NCBI RefSeq assembly: GCF_000747095.1
Contig: NZ_JQGL01000041.1
Span: 1-62,619, forward strand
DNA length: 62,619 nt
From: Sulfuricurvum sp. MLSB
GTDB taxonomy: Bacteria; Campylobacterota; Campylobacteria; Campylobacterales; Sulfurimonadaceae
Reading direction: 5' to 3'
The position numbers and the translations under genes were made by a program. This document shows, piece after piece, positions 29,841 through 37,367 of the stretch (the stretch's first letter is position 1; each line of letters opens with the position of its first letter). The notes below the pieces were generated by a model, which saw only the letters and a program-made list of their open reading frames with translations, did no database searches and had not been told where the DNA came from.

Positions 29841-30362
29841 ATGGCAATTGAAACCAATCAAATCGTATCGCTTGAGTACGAAGTACGTGACGGCGGTACG
29901 GTAGTAGACAGCAATGTAGGCGGGCACCCGCTTGTATTTATGTTCGGTAAAGGACAAATCATTCCGGGTCTTGAATCAGGAATCGCTCACATGAATATCG
30001 GTGACAAAGGAGACGTTCTCGTTAAAGCGGCAGACGCATACGGCGATTACAATCCTGAAGCGCAGCAGGAACTTCCGCGCGAACAATTCGCCGGGATCGA
30101 TCTTAATGTCGGTATGACGCTTTACGGCCAAGGCGAAGACGGCGGTACGGTGCAAGTTGTCGTTAAAGACATCCAAGACGATTCTGTCATTATCGATTTC
30201 AATCACCCGCTTGCCGGGAAAGATCTGATGTTTACCGTTACGATCCACAATGTTCGTGACGCATCGGCGGAAGAGGCAATGACCGGTATTCCAGCTGAAA
30301 ACAAAGTAGAGAGCAGCGGGTGCTGTGGAAGCGGCGGAAACCACGGCTGTGGATGTCACTAA
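29841..30362 (+). CDS. slyD: FKBP-type peptidyl-prolyl isomerase SlyD
   Basis: Cytoplasmic prolyl isomerase, chaperone and nickel-binding protein. It has 173 residues, with the FKBP domain at both ends (LEYEVRDGGTVVDSN; MFGKGQIIPGLE; GKDLMFTVTIHNV) around the insert-in-flap chaperone domain. The C-terminal tail is rich in Cys, His and Gly (SSGCCGSGGNHGCGCH), a metal-binding tail as in E. coli and Helicobacter SlyD that serves hydrogenase or urease nickel supply. A hydrogenase link here is inferred. It overlaps the next gene by 14 bases. Confidence 0.93.
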   Translation: MAIETNQIVSLEYEVRDGGTVVDSNVGGHPLVFMFGKGQIIPGLESGIAHMNIGDKGDVLVKAADAYGDYNPEAQQELPREQFAGIDLNVGMTLYGQGEDGGTVQVVVKDIQDDSVIIDFNHPLAGKDLMFTVTIHNVRDASAEEAMTGIPAENKVESSGCCGSGGNHGCGCH

Positions 30363-31119
30363 CTTTTTAACGGCGTCAAACGCTTCAATCGAAGCGTTCA
30401 AGACGGCCAATCTGCTCAAGGGGTTGGGTGTCAATGCCGTCATTTTTGGGGAAAAGGGGACAGGAAAACTGACCCTTGCCCGCTACATACTTCCGCATGC
30501 GCCGGTTATTGACGCGAGCCGTTTCGATGAATTGCTCGATGCGATCGAGTCACACAGCGAGGTGATTATTTACCGGCTGGACAACGTTGCCAATCTCAAG
30601 CGGTTGATCGAAGCGCTTCAAAAAACACGCACCCGAGTCGTCGCTACGGCGGGCTTTCGATATTCTCAAGATCAGCTGGATGAAATTTTTACGATTCGTC
30701 TGGCATTGCCGCCGCTTTCTGAGCGGAGCGAAGACGTTGACGTATTGATCGATGTCTTTGTCAAAGAAGCACGGCATACGCTTGGCAAGACGGAACCGTT
30801 TGATTTGAACGGATTTATTCCCGATCTGAGCGAGAACGCTATTTCCCTGCGTCGGCAGGTCTATCTGCATTATCTCTTTGACAGCATCGGCGAAAATGAC
30901 TTGATGGAGATAATGGAGCATTATCTGACCGAAAAACTCGGAAGCAACAACGACTATCGAGCTTTTTTGCATTTGTATGAAGTTCCGCTGATCCGGGCGG
31001 GGATCAAGCGATTCAAATCACAGCTGCAATTGGCCGAACGGCTTGGGCTCAACCGTAATACCCTGCGTAAAAAAATTGCGGATCATTCAGAATATCAATT
31101 AGAAACCAAGGAGCATTAA
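30349..31119 (+). CDS. NtrC-like regulator remnant: AAA+ domain without GAFTGA plus Fis-type HTH
   Basis: A protein of about 256 residues starting at a GTG at 30349 (a GTG at 30325 would add 8 residues). A P-loop GEKGTGKLT (34-42) begins a reduced AAA+ domain. The sigma-54-contacting GAFTGA loop and a clear Walker B are not seen; the region RLALPPLSERSEDVDVLIDVF matches the end of the NtrC ATPase. The C-terminus has a Fis-type helix-turn-helix (AERLGLNRNTLRKKI). It probably regulates transcription without activating sigma-54. It lies between slyD and fabD, overlapping fabD by one base. Confidence 0.75.
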   Translation: MDVTNFLTASNASIEAFKTANLLKGLGVNAVIFGEKGTGKLTLARYILPHAPVIDASRFDELLDAIESHSEVIIYRLDNVANLKRLIEALQKTRTRVVATAGFRYSQDQLDEIFTIRLALPPLSERSEDVDVLIDVFVKEARHTLGKTEPFDLNGFIPDLSENAISLRRQVYLHYLFDSIGENDLMEIMEHYLTEKLGSNNDYRAFLHLYEVPLIRAGIKRFKSQLQLAERLGLNRNTLRKKIADHSEYQLETKEH

Positions 31120-32054
31120 TGTCCAAAAAAATTGCGATGATATTTCCCGGTCAGGGGAGCCAAAGCATTGGAATGGGAAAATCGTTTTACGAAAACTCGC
31201 CGCTAGCGCGCGAGATGTTTGAGAAAGCCGGAGAACGGATCGGCGTCGATTTCGCCAAGCTCATGTTCGAACCCAACGATCAGCTTGATCAAACCGCGTA
31301 TACGCAACCCGCCATATTGCTGGTATCCTTGATCGCTTACCGTCTTTTTCAGGAAGCGCGTCCGACCGACGCGGTGATGTTCTTGGGACACTCTTTGGGT
31401 GAATTCAGCGCATTGGCCGCAGCAGGTGCCATCGATTACGTCGATGCGGTCGAATTGGTCCACAAACGCGGTGCGTTGATGCAGAGTGCGTGCGAATCGA
31501 TCGAAGCGGGGATGATGGCGATTTTGGGGCTGGATGACGCAATAGTCGAAGAACTGTGTGCAAAAGCTCAGGGCGAGGGAAAAAAAGTGTGGCCGGCCAA
31601 TTACAATCAAGCCGGACAGCTTGTCGTTGCGGGCTTAAAAGCCGATTTGCAAGCCATGGAAAGCGTCTTTAAAGAAGCGGGAGCCAAACGGGCATTATTG
31701 TTGAACATGTCGATCGCAAGCCACTGTCCGCTTCTTTCATCTGCGCAGGAACCGCTGGCGGATGTCATGGAAAAAATGGTAAACGATTCGTTCACGGCAC
31801 CGGTCATTTCCAACGTAACCACCGCCAAATACGCTACGAAAAAAGAAGCGGTCGAACTGCTGAAAGAGCAGCTGATCAAACCGGTCAAGTACAAGCAGTC
31901 AATCGAAGCGATTGCAGGCGAAATCGATGCGATGATCGAATTTGGAAACGGTGCGGTGCTCAAAGGTCTGAACAAACGCAACGCTCCGGATGTCGAAACG
32001 TACGGGGTATCGGACATGGAAACACTTGCGAAGGTTTGTGAAGCGCTCGCATGA
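31119..32054 (+). CDS. fabD: malonyl-CoA:ACP transacylase
   Basis: Loads malonyl groups onto acyl carrier protein for fatty-acid synthesis. It has 311 residues, with the FPGQGSQSIGMG start, the catalytic Ser in GHSLGEFSAL and the catalytic His in SIASHCPLL. It overlaps the following amidase gene by 4 bases. Other fab genes are not in the window. Confidence 0.96.
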   Translation: MSKKIAMIFPGQGSQSIGMGKSFYENSPLAREMFEKAGERIGVDFAKLMFEPNDQLDQTAYTQPAILLVSLIAYRLFQEARPTDAVMFLGHSLGEFSALAAAGAIDYVDAVELVHKRGALMQSACESIEAGMMAILGLDDAIVEELCAKAQGEGKKVWPANYNQAGQLVVAGLKADLQAMESVFKEAGAKRALLLNMSIASHCPLLSSAQEPLADVMEKMVNDSFTAPVISNVTTAKYATKKEAVELLKEQLIKPVKYKQSIEAIAGEIDAMIEFGNGAVLKGLNKRNAPDVETYGVSDMETLAKVCEALA

Positions 32055-32809
32055 AAGTCGCTCTGATCCAGTCCGCGCCAAAGCTTAACCGTTCAAACCT
32101 CGCTGAGGCGGTGGCGTTGATTGAACAAAACCGCGAAGCCGATGTCGTGGTTTTTCCCGAACTTTTCCTCAGCGGCTATCTGCTTCAGGATAAGCTGTTT
32201 GAAGATGCGTGGCAGATAGAGGAACTGGATCTTCTGGTGCAGGCTAGTCGGCACTGTGACATTGTCATCGGCGCAGCGCTTTGGGATGGCGGCAAAGTGT
32301 ATAACAGCGCTTTGTACTTCTCACAAGGGAAGCTCCTTCATATTCATCACAAAAAACATCTCCCGACATACGGGATGTTCGAAGAGGGGCGCTATTTCGC
32401 GGCAGGCGAAACGATCAACGCGTTTTCAACCCCTTTCGGAAAAGCCGTTATGGTCATTTGCGAAGATCTGTGGAGGGCTGAAACAATTGCGGCAATTGAA
32501 GGGACGGATGCAGAGATTGTATACGTTCTTGCCGCATCTCCCGCCCGCGGGTTCGAAGATGAAGGGATCACAATCGAATCGCAATGGGATGCGCTGCTCA
32601 AATCCGCCGCTTTGCTGACGCACAATTACGTCGTCTTTGCAAACCGTGTCGGATTTGAGGACGGTTTGGGTTTTTGGGGCGGCAGCCGGGTCGTGACTCC
32701 GATGGGGACAATCGAGCACAAGCTGAAGATTTTCGAGTCTGAAACCGCTTTGGTCACGTTGAACCATCAGCTGCAAAAACTCGGACGTTATTTGGCAAAA
32801 AATTTTTAA
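32051..32809 (+). CDS. carbon-nitrogen hydrolase (nitrilase superfamily)
   Basis: A 252-residue nitrilase-superfamily amidase with an intact triad: Glu in FPELFLSG, Lys in HHKKHLPTYG and Cys in MVICEDLW. The ICEDLW context resembles the glutaminase domain of NAD synthetase, but no synthetase domain is attached. The substrate is unknown. It lies between fabD and mtnN in a tight operon, overlapping fabD as ATGA. Confidence 0.85.
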   Translation: MKVALIQSAPKLNRSNLAEAVALIEQNREADVVVFPELFLSGYLLQDKLFEDAWQIEELDLLVQASRHCDIVIGAALWDGGKVYNSALYFSQGKLLHIHHKKHLPTYGMFEEGRYFAAGETINAFSTPFGKAVMVICEDLWRAETIAAIEGTDAEIVYVLAASPARGFEDEGITIESQWDALLKSAALLTHNYVVFANRVGFEDGLGFWGGSRVVTPMGTIEHKLKIFESETALVTLNHQLQKLGRYLAKNF

Positions 32810-32825
32810 CACGACAAGGAAGAGA

Positions 32826-33557
32826 ATGAAAATCGCAATTATGGGCGCTATGCTCGAAGAAGTTGAACCGTTTCTGGAATTGGCGGAGCATGAACCGCTT
32901 TTGAAGTTTTTTAAAAAACACAGCGACACTTTTTACGGCGGCAACACGTATCACGAAGCCAAGTACAAGGGGCTAGACATCGTTTTGGGTTACAGCAAAA
33001 TCGGTAAGGTCAATGCCGGGCTGACGGCGGCGACGATGATTGAAAAATTCGGTGCCGAAAAGCTTCTGTTTACAGGTGTCGCCGGTGCGGTAAACCCCTC
33101 TTTGAAGGTTGGTGATCTCATCGCCGCTACACAACTTTGTCAGCACGATCTTGATATCACGGCTTTCGGCCATCCTCACGGTTATGTCCCGGAGGGGAAA
33201 GTATATGTCGAGCCTTCGCGCGAGTTGCTCCATATCGCCAGAAAGGTTGCGGAGGAAAAAGGTATTCCTCTCAAAGGGGGGATCATCGCTACCGGGGATC
33301 AGTTTATCGCCGATCCGGTGCGCAAAGAGTGGATCGGAAAAACGTTTGATGCGGATGCGCTGGAGATGGAAGGAGCGGCTGTTGCGGTTGTGTGCGATGC
33401 CTTAAACGTTCCGTTTTTCATATTGCGTTCGATCAGCGATGCGGCTGATTCTGACGCTACTTTCGATTTTGACGAGTTTTTGAAGCACTCTTCGCAGGTA
33501 AGCAGCAGTTTTATTCTGGCCATGCTCGAAGAGATCGCAGATGATCAAGCTCAGTAA
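32826..33557 (+). CDS. mtnN: 5'-methylthioadenosine/S-adenosylhomocysteine nucleosidase, probably also 6-amino-6-deoxyfutalosine hydrolase
   Basis: A 243-residue nucleoside hydrolase with the MTAN motifs: IGAM-like IMGAMLEEVEP, FTGVAGAVNPSLKVGD, the substrate-binding GDQFIADP and the catalytic region ALEMEGAAVAVVC ... RSISDAAD. In Helicobacter and Campylobacter the same enzyme also splits aminofutalosine in menaquinone synthesis (MqnB role), which is likely here by kinship. It overlaps the next gene by 17 bases. Confidence 0.92.
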   Translation: MKIAIMGAMLEEVEPFLELAEHEPLLKFFKKHSDTFYGGNTYHEAKYKGLDIVLGYSKIGKVNAGLTAATMIEKFGAEKLLFTGVAGAVNPSLKVGDLIAATQLCQHDLDITAFGHPHGYVPEGKVYVEPSRELLHIARKVAEEKGIPLKGGIIATGDQFIADPVRKEWIGKTFDADALEMEGAAVAVVCDALNVPFFILRSISDAADSDATFDFDEFLKHSSQVSSSFILAMLEEIADDQAQ

Positions 33558-34296
33558 AAAAATCATGCGTCAGATCGGACGGACCAATGCGGCGTTCGCT
33601 CTGATCGACGAAGGGGATAAAATCCTCGTCGGGTTGAGCGGAGGGAAAGATTCGCTCACTATGGTTCATGCCCTGATGGAACAGCAGCGGCGTGCCCCTT
33701 TCCGTTTCGAGATCCTTGCCGTTACGGTCACGTACGGGATGGGCGAAGACCTCTCCTCCCTTGTGGCTCACTGTGCTGAACACGGTATTCCCCATCAGGT
33801 GTATGCAACCAATACGTATGAGATCGCGGGAGAGAAGATACGTCAAAACTCGTCGTTTTGCAGCTTTTTCTCACGAATGCGCCGGGGAGCGCTGTATACG
33901 GCGGCTCAGCAGTTCGGATGCAACAAAGTGGCTTTGGGGCACCATCTTGATGATGCGGCGGAGAGTTTTTTCATGAACCTGATTTACAACGGGCATCTTC
34001 GCTCTTTGGCCCCAAAGTACAAGGCAGGAAACGGTCTGATCGTCATTCGCCCTCTGATCCAGCTGCGCGAACGTCAATTGGCGGCGTGCGCATTGGAAAA
34101 CGAAATGCCTACCATCGGGGACGAAGCGTGCCCTTCCATGCGCTTTGATGTCAAGATGCCCCATGCACGAGCCTCTATGAAGACGATGCTGCATGAGATG
34201 GAAGAGAAATATCCCGACCTGTTCGTCTCAATCAATTCGGCATTCGGCCACATCAGCGACGACGCTTTTTTTGATCCGGCACGCTTTAATGTCTGA
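33541..34296 (+). CDS. TtcA-like tRNA 2-thiolation enzyme
   Basis: A 251-residue PP-loop ATPase (SGGKDS, residues 33-38) of the TtcA/TilS group, with the GHHLDDAAESFFMNL segment typical of TtcA, which makes 2-thiocytidine at tRNA position 32 using a 4Fe-4S cluster. The E. coli enzyme binds the cluster through a CxxC plus a third Cys. Here the first is Cys107, but the second position is Phe110 (CSFFSRMRRG); a later Cys197 (DEACPSMR) could be the third. Cluster binding may therefore differ. It overlaps mtnN by 17 bases and is convergent with the next gene. Confidence 0.8.
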   Translation: MIKLSKKIMRQIGRTNAAFALIDEGDKILVGLSGGKDSLTMVHALMEQQRRAPFRFEILAVTVTYGMGEDLSSLVAHCAEHGIPHQVYATNTYEIAGEKIRQNSSFCSFFSRMRRGALYTAAQQFGCNKVALGHHLDDAAESFFMNLIYNGHLRSLAPKYKAGNGLIVIRPLIQLRERQLAACALENEMPTIGDEACPSMRFDVKMPHARASMKTMLHEMEEKYPDLFVSINSAFGHISDDAFFDPARFNV

Positions 34297-34735
34297 TCTC
34301 TTCGAAATCGAGCCGTTTTTGATTTAAGAAATCGATGATTCTGTCCTGATAAATTTTAGAATCTTTTTCCTGCGTGCATGATTGCAGTTTTCGAAGATGT
34401 TCGGATTCTATTTTCTGAGCGTAGCGGGGCATCAGGCGCAGTTCTTGGATAATATCGTTCAACAAGGACTGATGATCGATCATTTTTTTGGCATGTACGG
34501 TAGATACGTACTCTTGGACCGTCATTACAAGCGTTGCGGCTCGATCCGATTCGGAGTAAATCTCGGATGCGATCTCTTCAAGCGCCGAATGGTAATGGTG
34601 AATCGGTTCGTCGGTGCTTGCGATCATAAGGGCATATATCTTGGCCCGGAATTCAAGCGACGTGTGATGATAGACGAAAATTTCGCGAAATGCGCTGAAA
34701 AAGTGGTTTCGGATTGTTCTTAGTACGACTCGCAC
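34286..34735 (-). CDS. hypothetical helical protein downstream of mutY
   Basis: A 149-residue soluble, helix-rich protein with many His, Glu and Arg residues and a single Cys. There is no signal peptide or recognisable motif, and I do not know the family. Its ATG lies inside the last 16 bases of mutY, so translation is probably coupled. Its 3' end overlaps the convergent TtcA-like gene by 11 bases. Confidence 0.65.
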   Translation of the reverse strand: MRVVLRTIRNHFFSAFREIFVYHHTSLEFRAKIYALMIASTDEPIHHYHSALEEIASEIYSESDRAATLVMTVQEYVSTVHAKKMIDHQSLLNDIIQELRLMPRYAQKIESEHLRKLQSCTQEKDSKIYQDRIIDFLNQKRLDFEEIRH

Positions 34736-35706
34736 CCGCTCTCCTTTTTTTCCAGATTATACCGTAATAACGTTACCGCTTTTTGATCGGCTCGGCTCAT
34801 CGAAAGTGCGGCAAACTCGTCAAGCCCAAACCACTCATACCCCTCCGGTTCCGTTTCATCGCCTGATAAATAGACATCCGCTTCGAGGGTAAAATGGGAA
34901 TAGTGCTGGGTGATATGGCCTAAAAAGTTTCGGTTGCCGAGTGCTTCATCTGTTTCAAAAAATCCCCATAGCCCATGTAAAAAGCGGCTTTGTCGCTGCA
35001 TAAGGGCATAACGGCCGTTACGTTGATGGATGACGATAGATCGTCGGCGTACCGGTTTGGCTTTTTTCATTTTCGCTTCGGGAAAAACGTGCGGGGAGGT
35101 TTTGCCTTGGCAGGTTGTTTCCAACGGACAGGTATCGCACAACGGATTTTTGCTTACGCAGACCAAAGCGCCTAAGTCCATCATGGCTTGATTGTATTCG
35201 AACGGATGAACGGGATCGAAGAGAAGATAGGCATATTCCCACAGCTTTTTTTCGTTTCGTTTAGGAAGAGCGAAATAGCGGTGGAGTATCCGTTTGACGT
35301 TCGCATCCAGAATCGGAAGGCTCTCGCGATAGGCAAACGCCGCGATCGCGTGGGCGGTTGAACGACCGATTCCGCTGAGTTGGATGAGGCCATGCGCATC
35401 TGTTGGTAGAATACCTTCGCATTGACGTGCGGCATTGTGGAGATTTCTGGCCCGCGTGTAGTACCCAAGCCCTTCCCACCGTTTCAATACGTCGTCAAGC
35501 TCCGCATCCGCTACGTCCAGCAGTGTGGGAAACCGCTCCAGAAAAGGGAAGTAGAACCGCTCCAGCACGGTTTTAACTTGAGTTTGCTGCAGCATAATTT
35601 CGCTCAGATAAATAGCGTATGGATCGTCGGTATTCCGCCATGGCAGATCATGACGGCCGTTGTGCTCGTACCAGTATAAAAGCGACGCTTGAGGGGTGAG
35701 TTTCAT
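34720..35706 (-). CDS. mutY: adenine DNA glycosylase MutY
   Basis: Removes A mispaired with 8-oxoguanine. It has 328 residues. Near the N-terminus are LPWRNTDDPYAIYLSEIMLQQTQV (catalytic Glu), the helix-hairpin-helix IQLSGIGRSTAHAIAAFA and LDANVKR with the catalytic Asp. The iron-sulfur cluster ligands follow the Cys-x6-Cys-x2-Cys-x5-Cys spacing (CVSKNPLCDTCPLETTC). A C-terminal NUDIX-like domain for 8-oxoG recognition follows (LMQRQSRFLHGLWGFFE). Confidence 0.95.
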   Translation of the reverse strand: MKLTPQASLLYWYEHNGRHDLPWRNTDDPYAIYLSEIMLQQTQVKTVLERFYFPFLERFPTLLDVADAELDDVLKRWEGLGYYTRARNLHNAARQCEGILPTDAHGLIQLSGIGRSTAHAIAAFAYRESLPILDANVKRILHRYFALPKRNEKKLWEYAYLLFDPVHPFEYNQAMMDLGALVCVSKNPLCDTCPLETTCQGKTSPHVFPEAKMKKAKPVRRRSIVIHQRNGRYALMQRQSRFLHGLWGFFETDEALGNRNFLGHITQHYSHFTLEADVYLSGDETEPEGYEWFGLDEFAALSMSRADQKAVTLLRYNLEKKESGCESY

Positions 35707-35716
35707 GGCGATATTA

Positions 35717-35722
35717 TATAAT
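35717..35722 (+). promoter_or_regulatory. putative -10 box for the yigZ-like gene
   Basis: TATAAT within an A/T-rich stretch 22 bases before the ATG at 35745, in the divergent gap after mutY; an AAGAAGGGG ribosome-binding site follows. Confidence 0.45.
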
Positions 35723-35744
35723 TACACGATTAAGAAGGGGTTTT

Positions 35745-36320
35745 ATGGTTACGGTAAATACGATGTATTCAGATACGATCGAGATCAAAGGATCGAAATT
35801 TATCGCCCATCTGATGCCTATGGCGATGTACGAAAACGAAATGAAACGCTTGCGCGAAGAACACCCCAAGGCCGTTCACTGGGTAAGTGCCTACCGAATG
35901 TTGAATGAGTTTGACCAGATCGTCGAATACGCCGGGGATGACGGCGAACCCAAAGGGACGTCCGGGAAACCGACGCTTTCGGTCTTGCAAGGGCATGAGC
36001 TGATCAATGCGGCGATCATTACCGTGCGCTATTTCGGCGGGACGAAACTGGGACCCGGCGGTTTGGTTCGGGCTTATGCCGATTCGGCCAACGCGGCGGT
36101 AGCGGTTGGCGAACTTGAGCCGTATGAAAAACTGTTCGTTCAAACATTTGAGTGCGACTACAAAAACATTTCGGTCGTTGAGTACGAAATGACCCAAAAC
36201 AGCGTCCGATGCATTGCTAAAATATTTGGGGAGCGAGGGGCGGAGTTTACCGTCGAAGCGACGGCGGAACGCCTCGAAAAACTGTATGCGGCGCTGGGGC
36301 GAATGATTGAAAAACGCTAA
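35745..36320 (+). CDS. YigZ/IMPACT family protein
   Basis: A 191-residue protein with the conserved IMPACT N-terminal domain (GDDGEPKGTSGKPTLSVL; ITVRYFGGTKLGPGGLVRAYADS), then a smaller C-terminal domain of the YigZ type (DUF1949-like). The family is linked to translation regulation, and in some organisms to peptidase activity, but its precise role in bacteria is not settled. It is divergent from mutY. Confidence 0.88.
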   Translation: MVTVNTMYSDTIEIKGSKFIAHLMPMAMYENEMKRLREEHPKAVHWVSAYRMLNEFDQIVEYAGDDGEPKGTSGKPTLSVLQGHELINAAIITVRYFGGTKLGPGGLVRAYADSANAAVAVGELEPYEKLFVQTFECDYKNISVVEYEMTQNSVRCIAKIFGERGAEFTVEATAERLEKLYAALGRMIEKR

Positions 36321-36355
36321 AAGATAGTTTCGGAACTTAATCATTTTTTGAGTTT

Positions 36356-36382
36356 CTTGGGAGTAAATTTACTGTATCCAAG
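36356..36382. promoter_or_regulatory. dyad element upstream of a 103-residue hypothetical gene
   Basis: A perfect 12-base palindrome AGTAAATTTACT (36362-36373) is flanked by CTTGG on the left and CCAAG on the right, making a larger interrupted dyad. It ends about 15 bases before the ATG at 36397, next to the ribosome-binding site. It could be an operator or a leader hairpin. Confidence 0.45.
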
Positions 36383-36396
36383 AAGAGGAGGGAGCA

Positions 36397-36708
36397 ATGG
36401 TTATTAGTTCATACCTTTTCCAAAGCCCTCACAGCCAGCCTGTTCAGATAGGGCGGCCCGATCCGGCGATGCTTAAAGCACAAGAGGAAGAGTCGCAAAA
36501 AGAACAGCAGCAGGTAAAATCAGAATCTCAGACGTTGTCGGAAGACTATTCCGCGTATGAGAAAACAGGGTTGAAAATCAAATCCGCCGCTGTATATGCG
36601 GGAAGCGAAGGATTCGCCTTGAGTGCAGATCAGGTAGCAAAGCTTTCCGATGCGTCGTTCAAAACCAATCAAAGTGATTACGTAAAGGTGTACACGCAAG
36701 AGAGCTGA
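36397..36708 (+). CDS. hypothetical protein, 103 residues
   Basis: A soluble protein with a Gln/Glu/Ser-rich, probably disordered segment (residues about 28-50) and a C-terminal part rich in Ser, Ala and Lys. No signal peptide or known motif is visible. An AGGAGGGAG ribosome-binding site supports real translation. A dyad element lies just upstream. The general makeup recalls small FlaG- or filament-associated proteins, but that is only an impression. Confidence 0.6.
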   Translation: MVISSYLFQSPHSQPVQIGRPDPAMLKAQEEESQKEQQQVKSESQTLSEDYSAYEKTGLKIKSAAVYAGSEGFALSADQVAKLSDASFKTNQSDYVKVYTQES

Positions 36709-36780
36709 TATTAATACCGTTAATATTTTATTCATACAGAACGCACAAAGCTTTGTTAGACTTGTTAAAAAGGAGTTCTG

Positions 36781-37116
36781 ATGAAAATTGTTTTGATGGC
36801 TGTCGCATTGCTTGTTTTTCCATTGGCCGTTTCAGCGATGGGAAGTGAGCCTCATGAAGATAATACCTGCGCTTACCCGGCAGAAGCAAACCAACAAGTG
36901 TATAAAGCAACGGGTAAAATAAAATCGATTGCAGAAGATCATATGTCTTTGCGAATTTTTCACGATCCGATACCTGAGCTCAAATGGCCTGCAATGAATA
37001 TGGCTTTTGATGTTATTGATCATGATTTGACCCATCCGCTCGAAGTGGGAGATACCGTTCGTTTCGAGTTTATCCAGAAAGAGGGTAAACAGATCATCAC
37101 CAAGATATCCAAATGA
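36781..37116 (+). CDS. CusF-like periplasmic copper-binding protein
   Basis: A 111-residue secreted protein: signal peptide to about residue 19 (VSA|MG), then a small beta-barrel domain with the CusF copper site pattern (FHDPIPELKWPAMNMAF), where His, Trp and two Met bind Cu(I). It ends FEFIQKEGKQIITKI as in the family. It heads a four-gene operon with an AAAGGAG ribosome-binding site and overlaps the next gene by 4 bases. Confidence 0.87.
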   Translation: MKIVLMAVALLVFPLAVSAMGSEPHEDNTCAYPAEANQQVYKATGKIKSIAEDHMSLRIFHDPIPELKWPAMNMAFDVIDHDLTHPLEVGDTVRFEFIQKEGKQIITKISK

Positions 37117-37367
37117 AACGCCTGATCTTTATTGCAGTTTTGGCAGGTTCTCTCTGGGGCGGTGATGCGAAGGAAAAAGCACTTCCGCCTCAGTCGGTTG
37201 AAGCACCGGGCGGAAAGTCTCTTTATCAGCCTGTCCGTGAACCCGTCAATGCCGCAGAAGAGATTCGTATGCAGCAGGAGAACGGTGTGATCGGAGGGCG
37301 AGGGGTGCCGATGCACAGCTACAGCGATGCAAAAGACGAACCTACGGCACACGGAGATCATAGATGA
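37113..37367 (+). CDS. small exported protein in copper operon
   Basis: An 84-residue protein with a signal peptide (LIFIAVLAGSLWGG) and a short hydrophilic remainder rich in Pro, Glu and His, ending AHGDHR; a Met-His motif (VPMHSYSD) could bind metal. I do not recognise a family. It overlaps genes on both sides by 4 bases, so it belongs to the copper operon. Confidence 0.7.
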   Translation: MKRLIFIAVLAGSLWGGDAKEKALPPQSVEAPGGKSLYQPVREPVNAAEEIRMQQENGVIGGRGVPMHSYSDAKDEPTAHGDHR

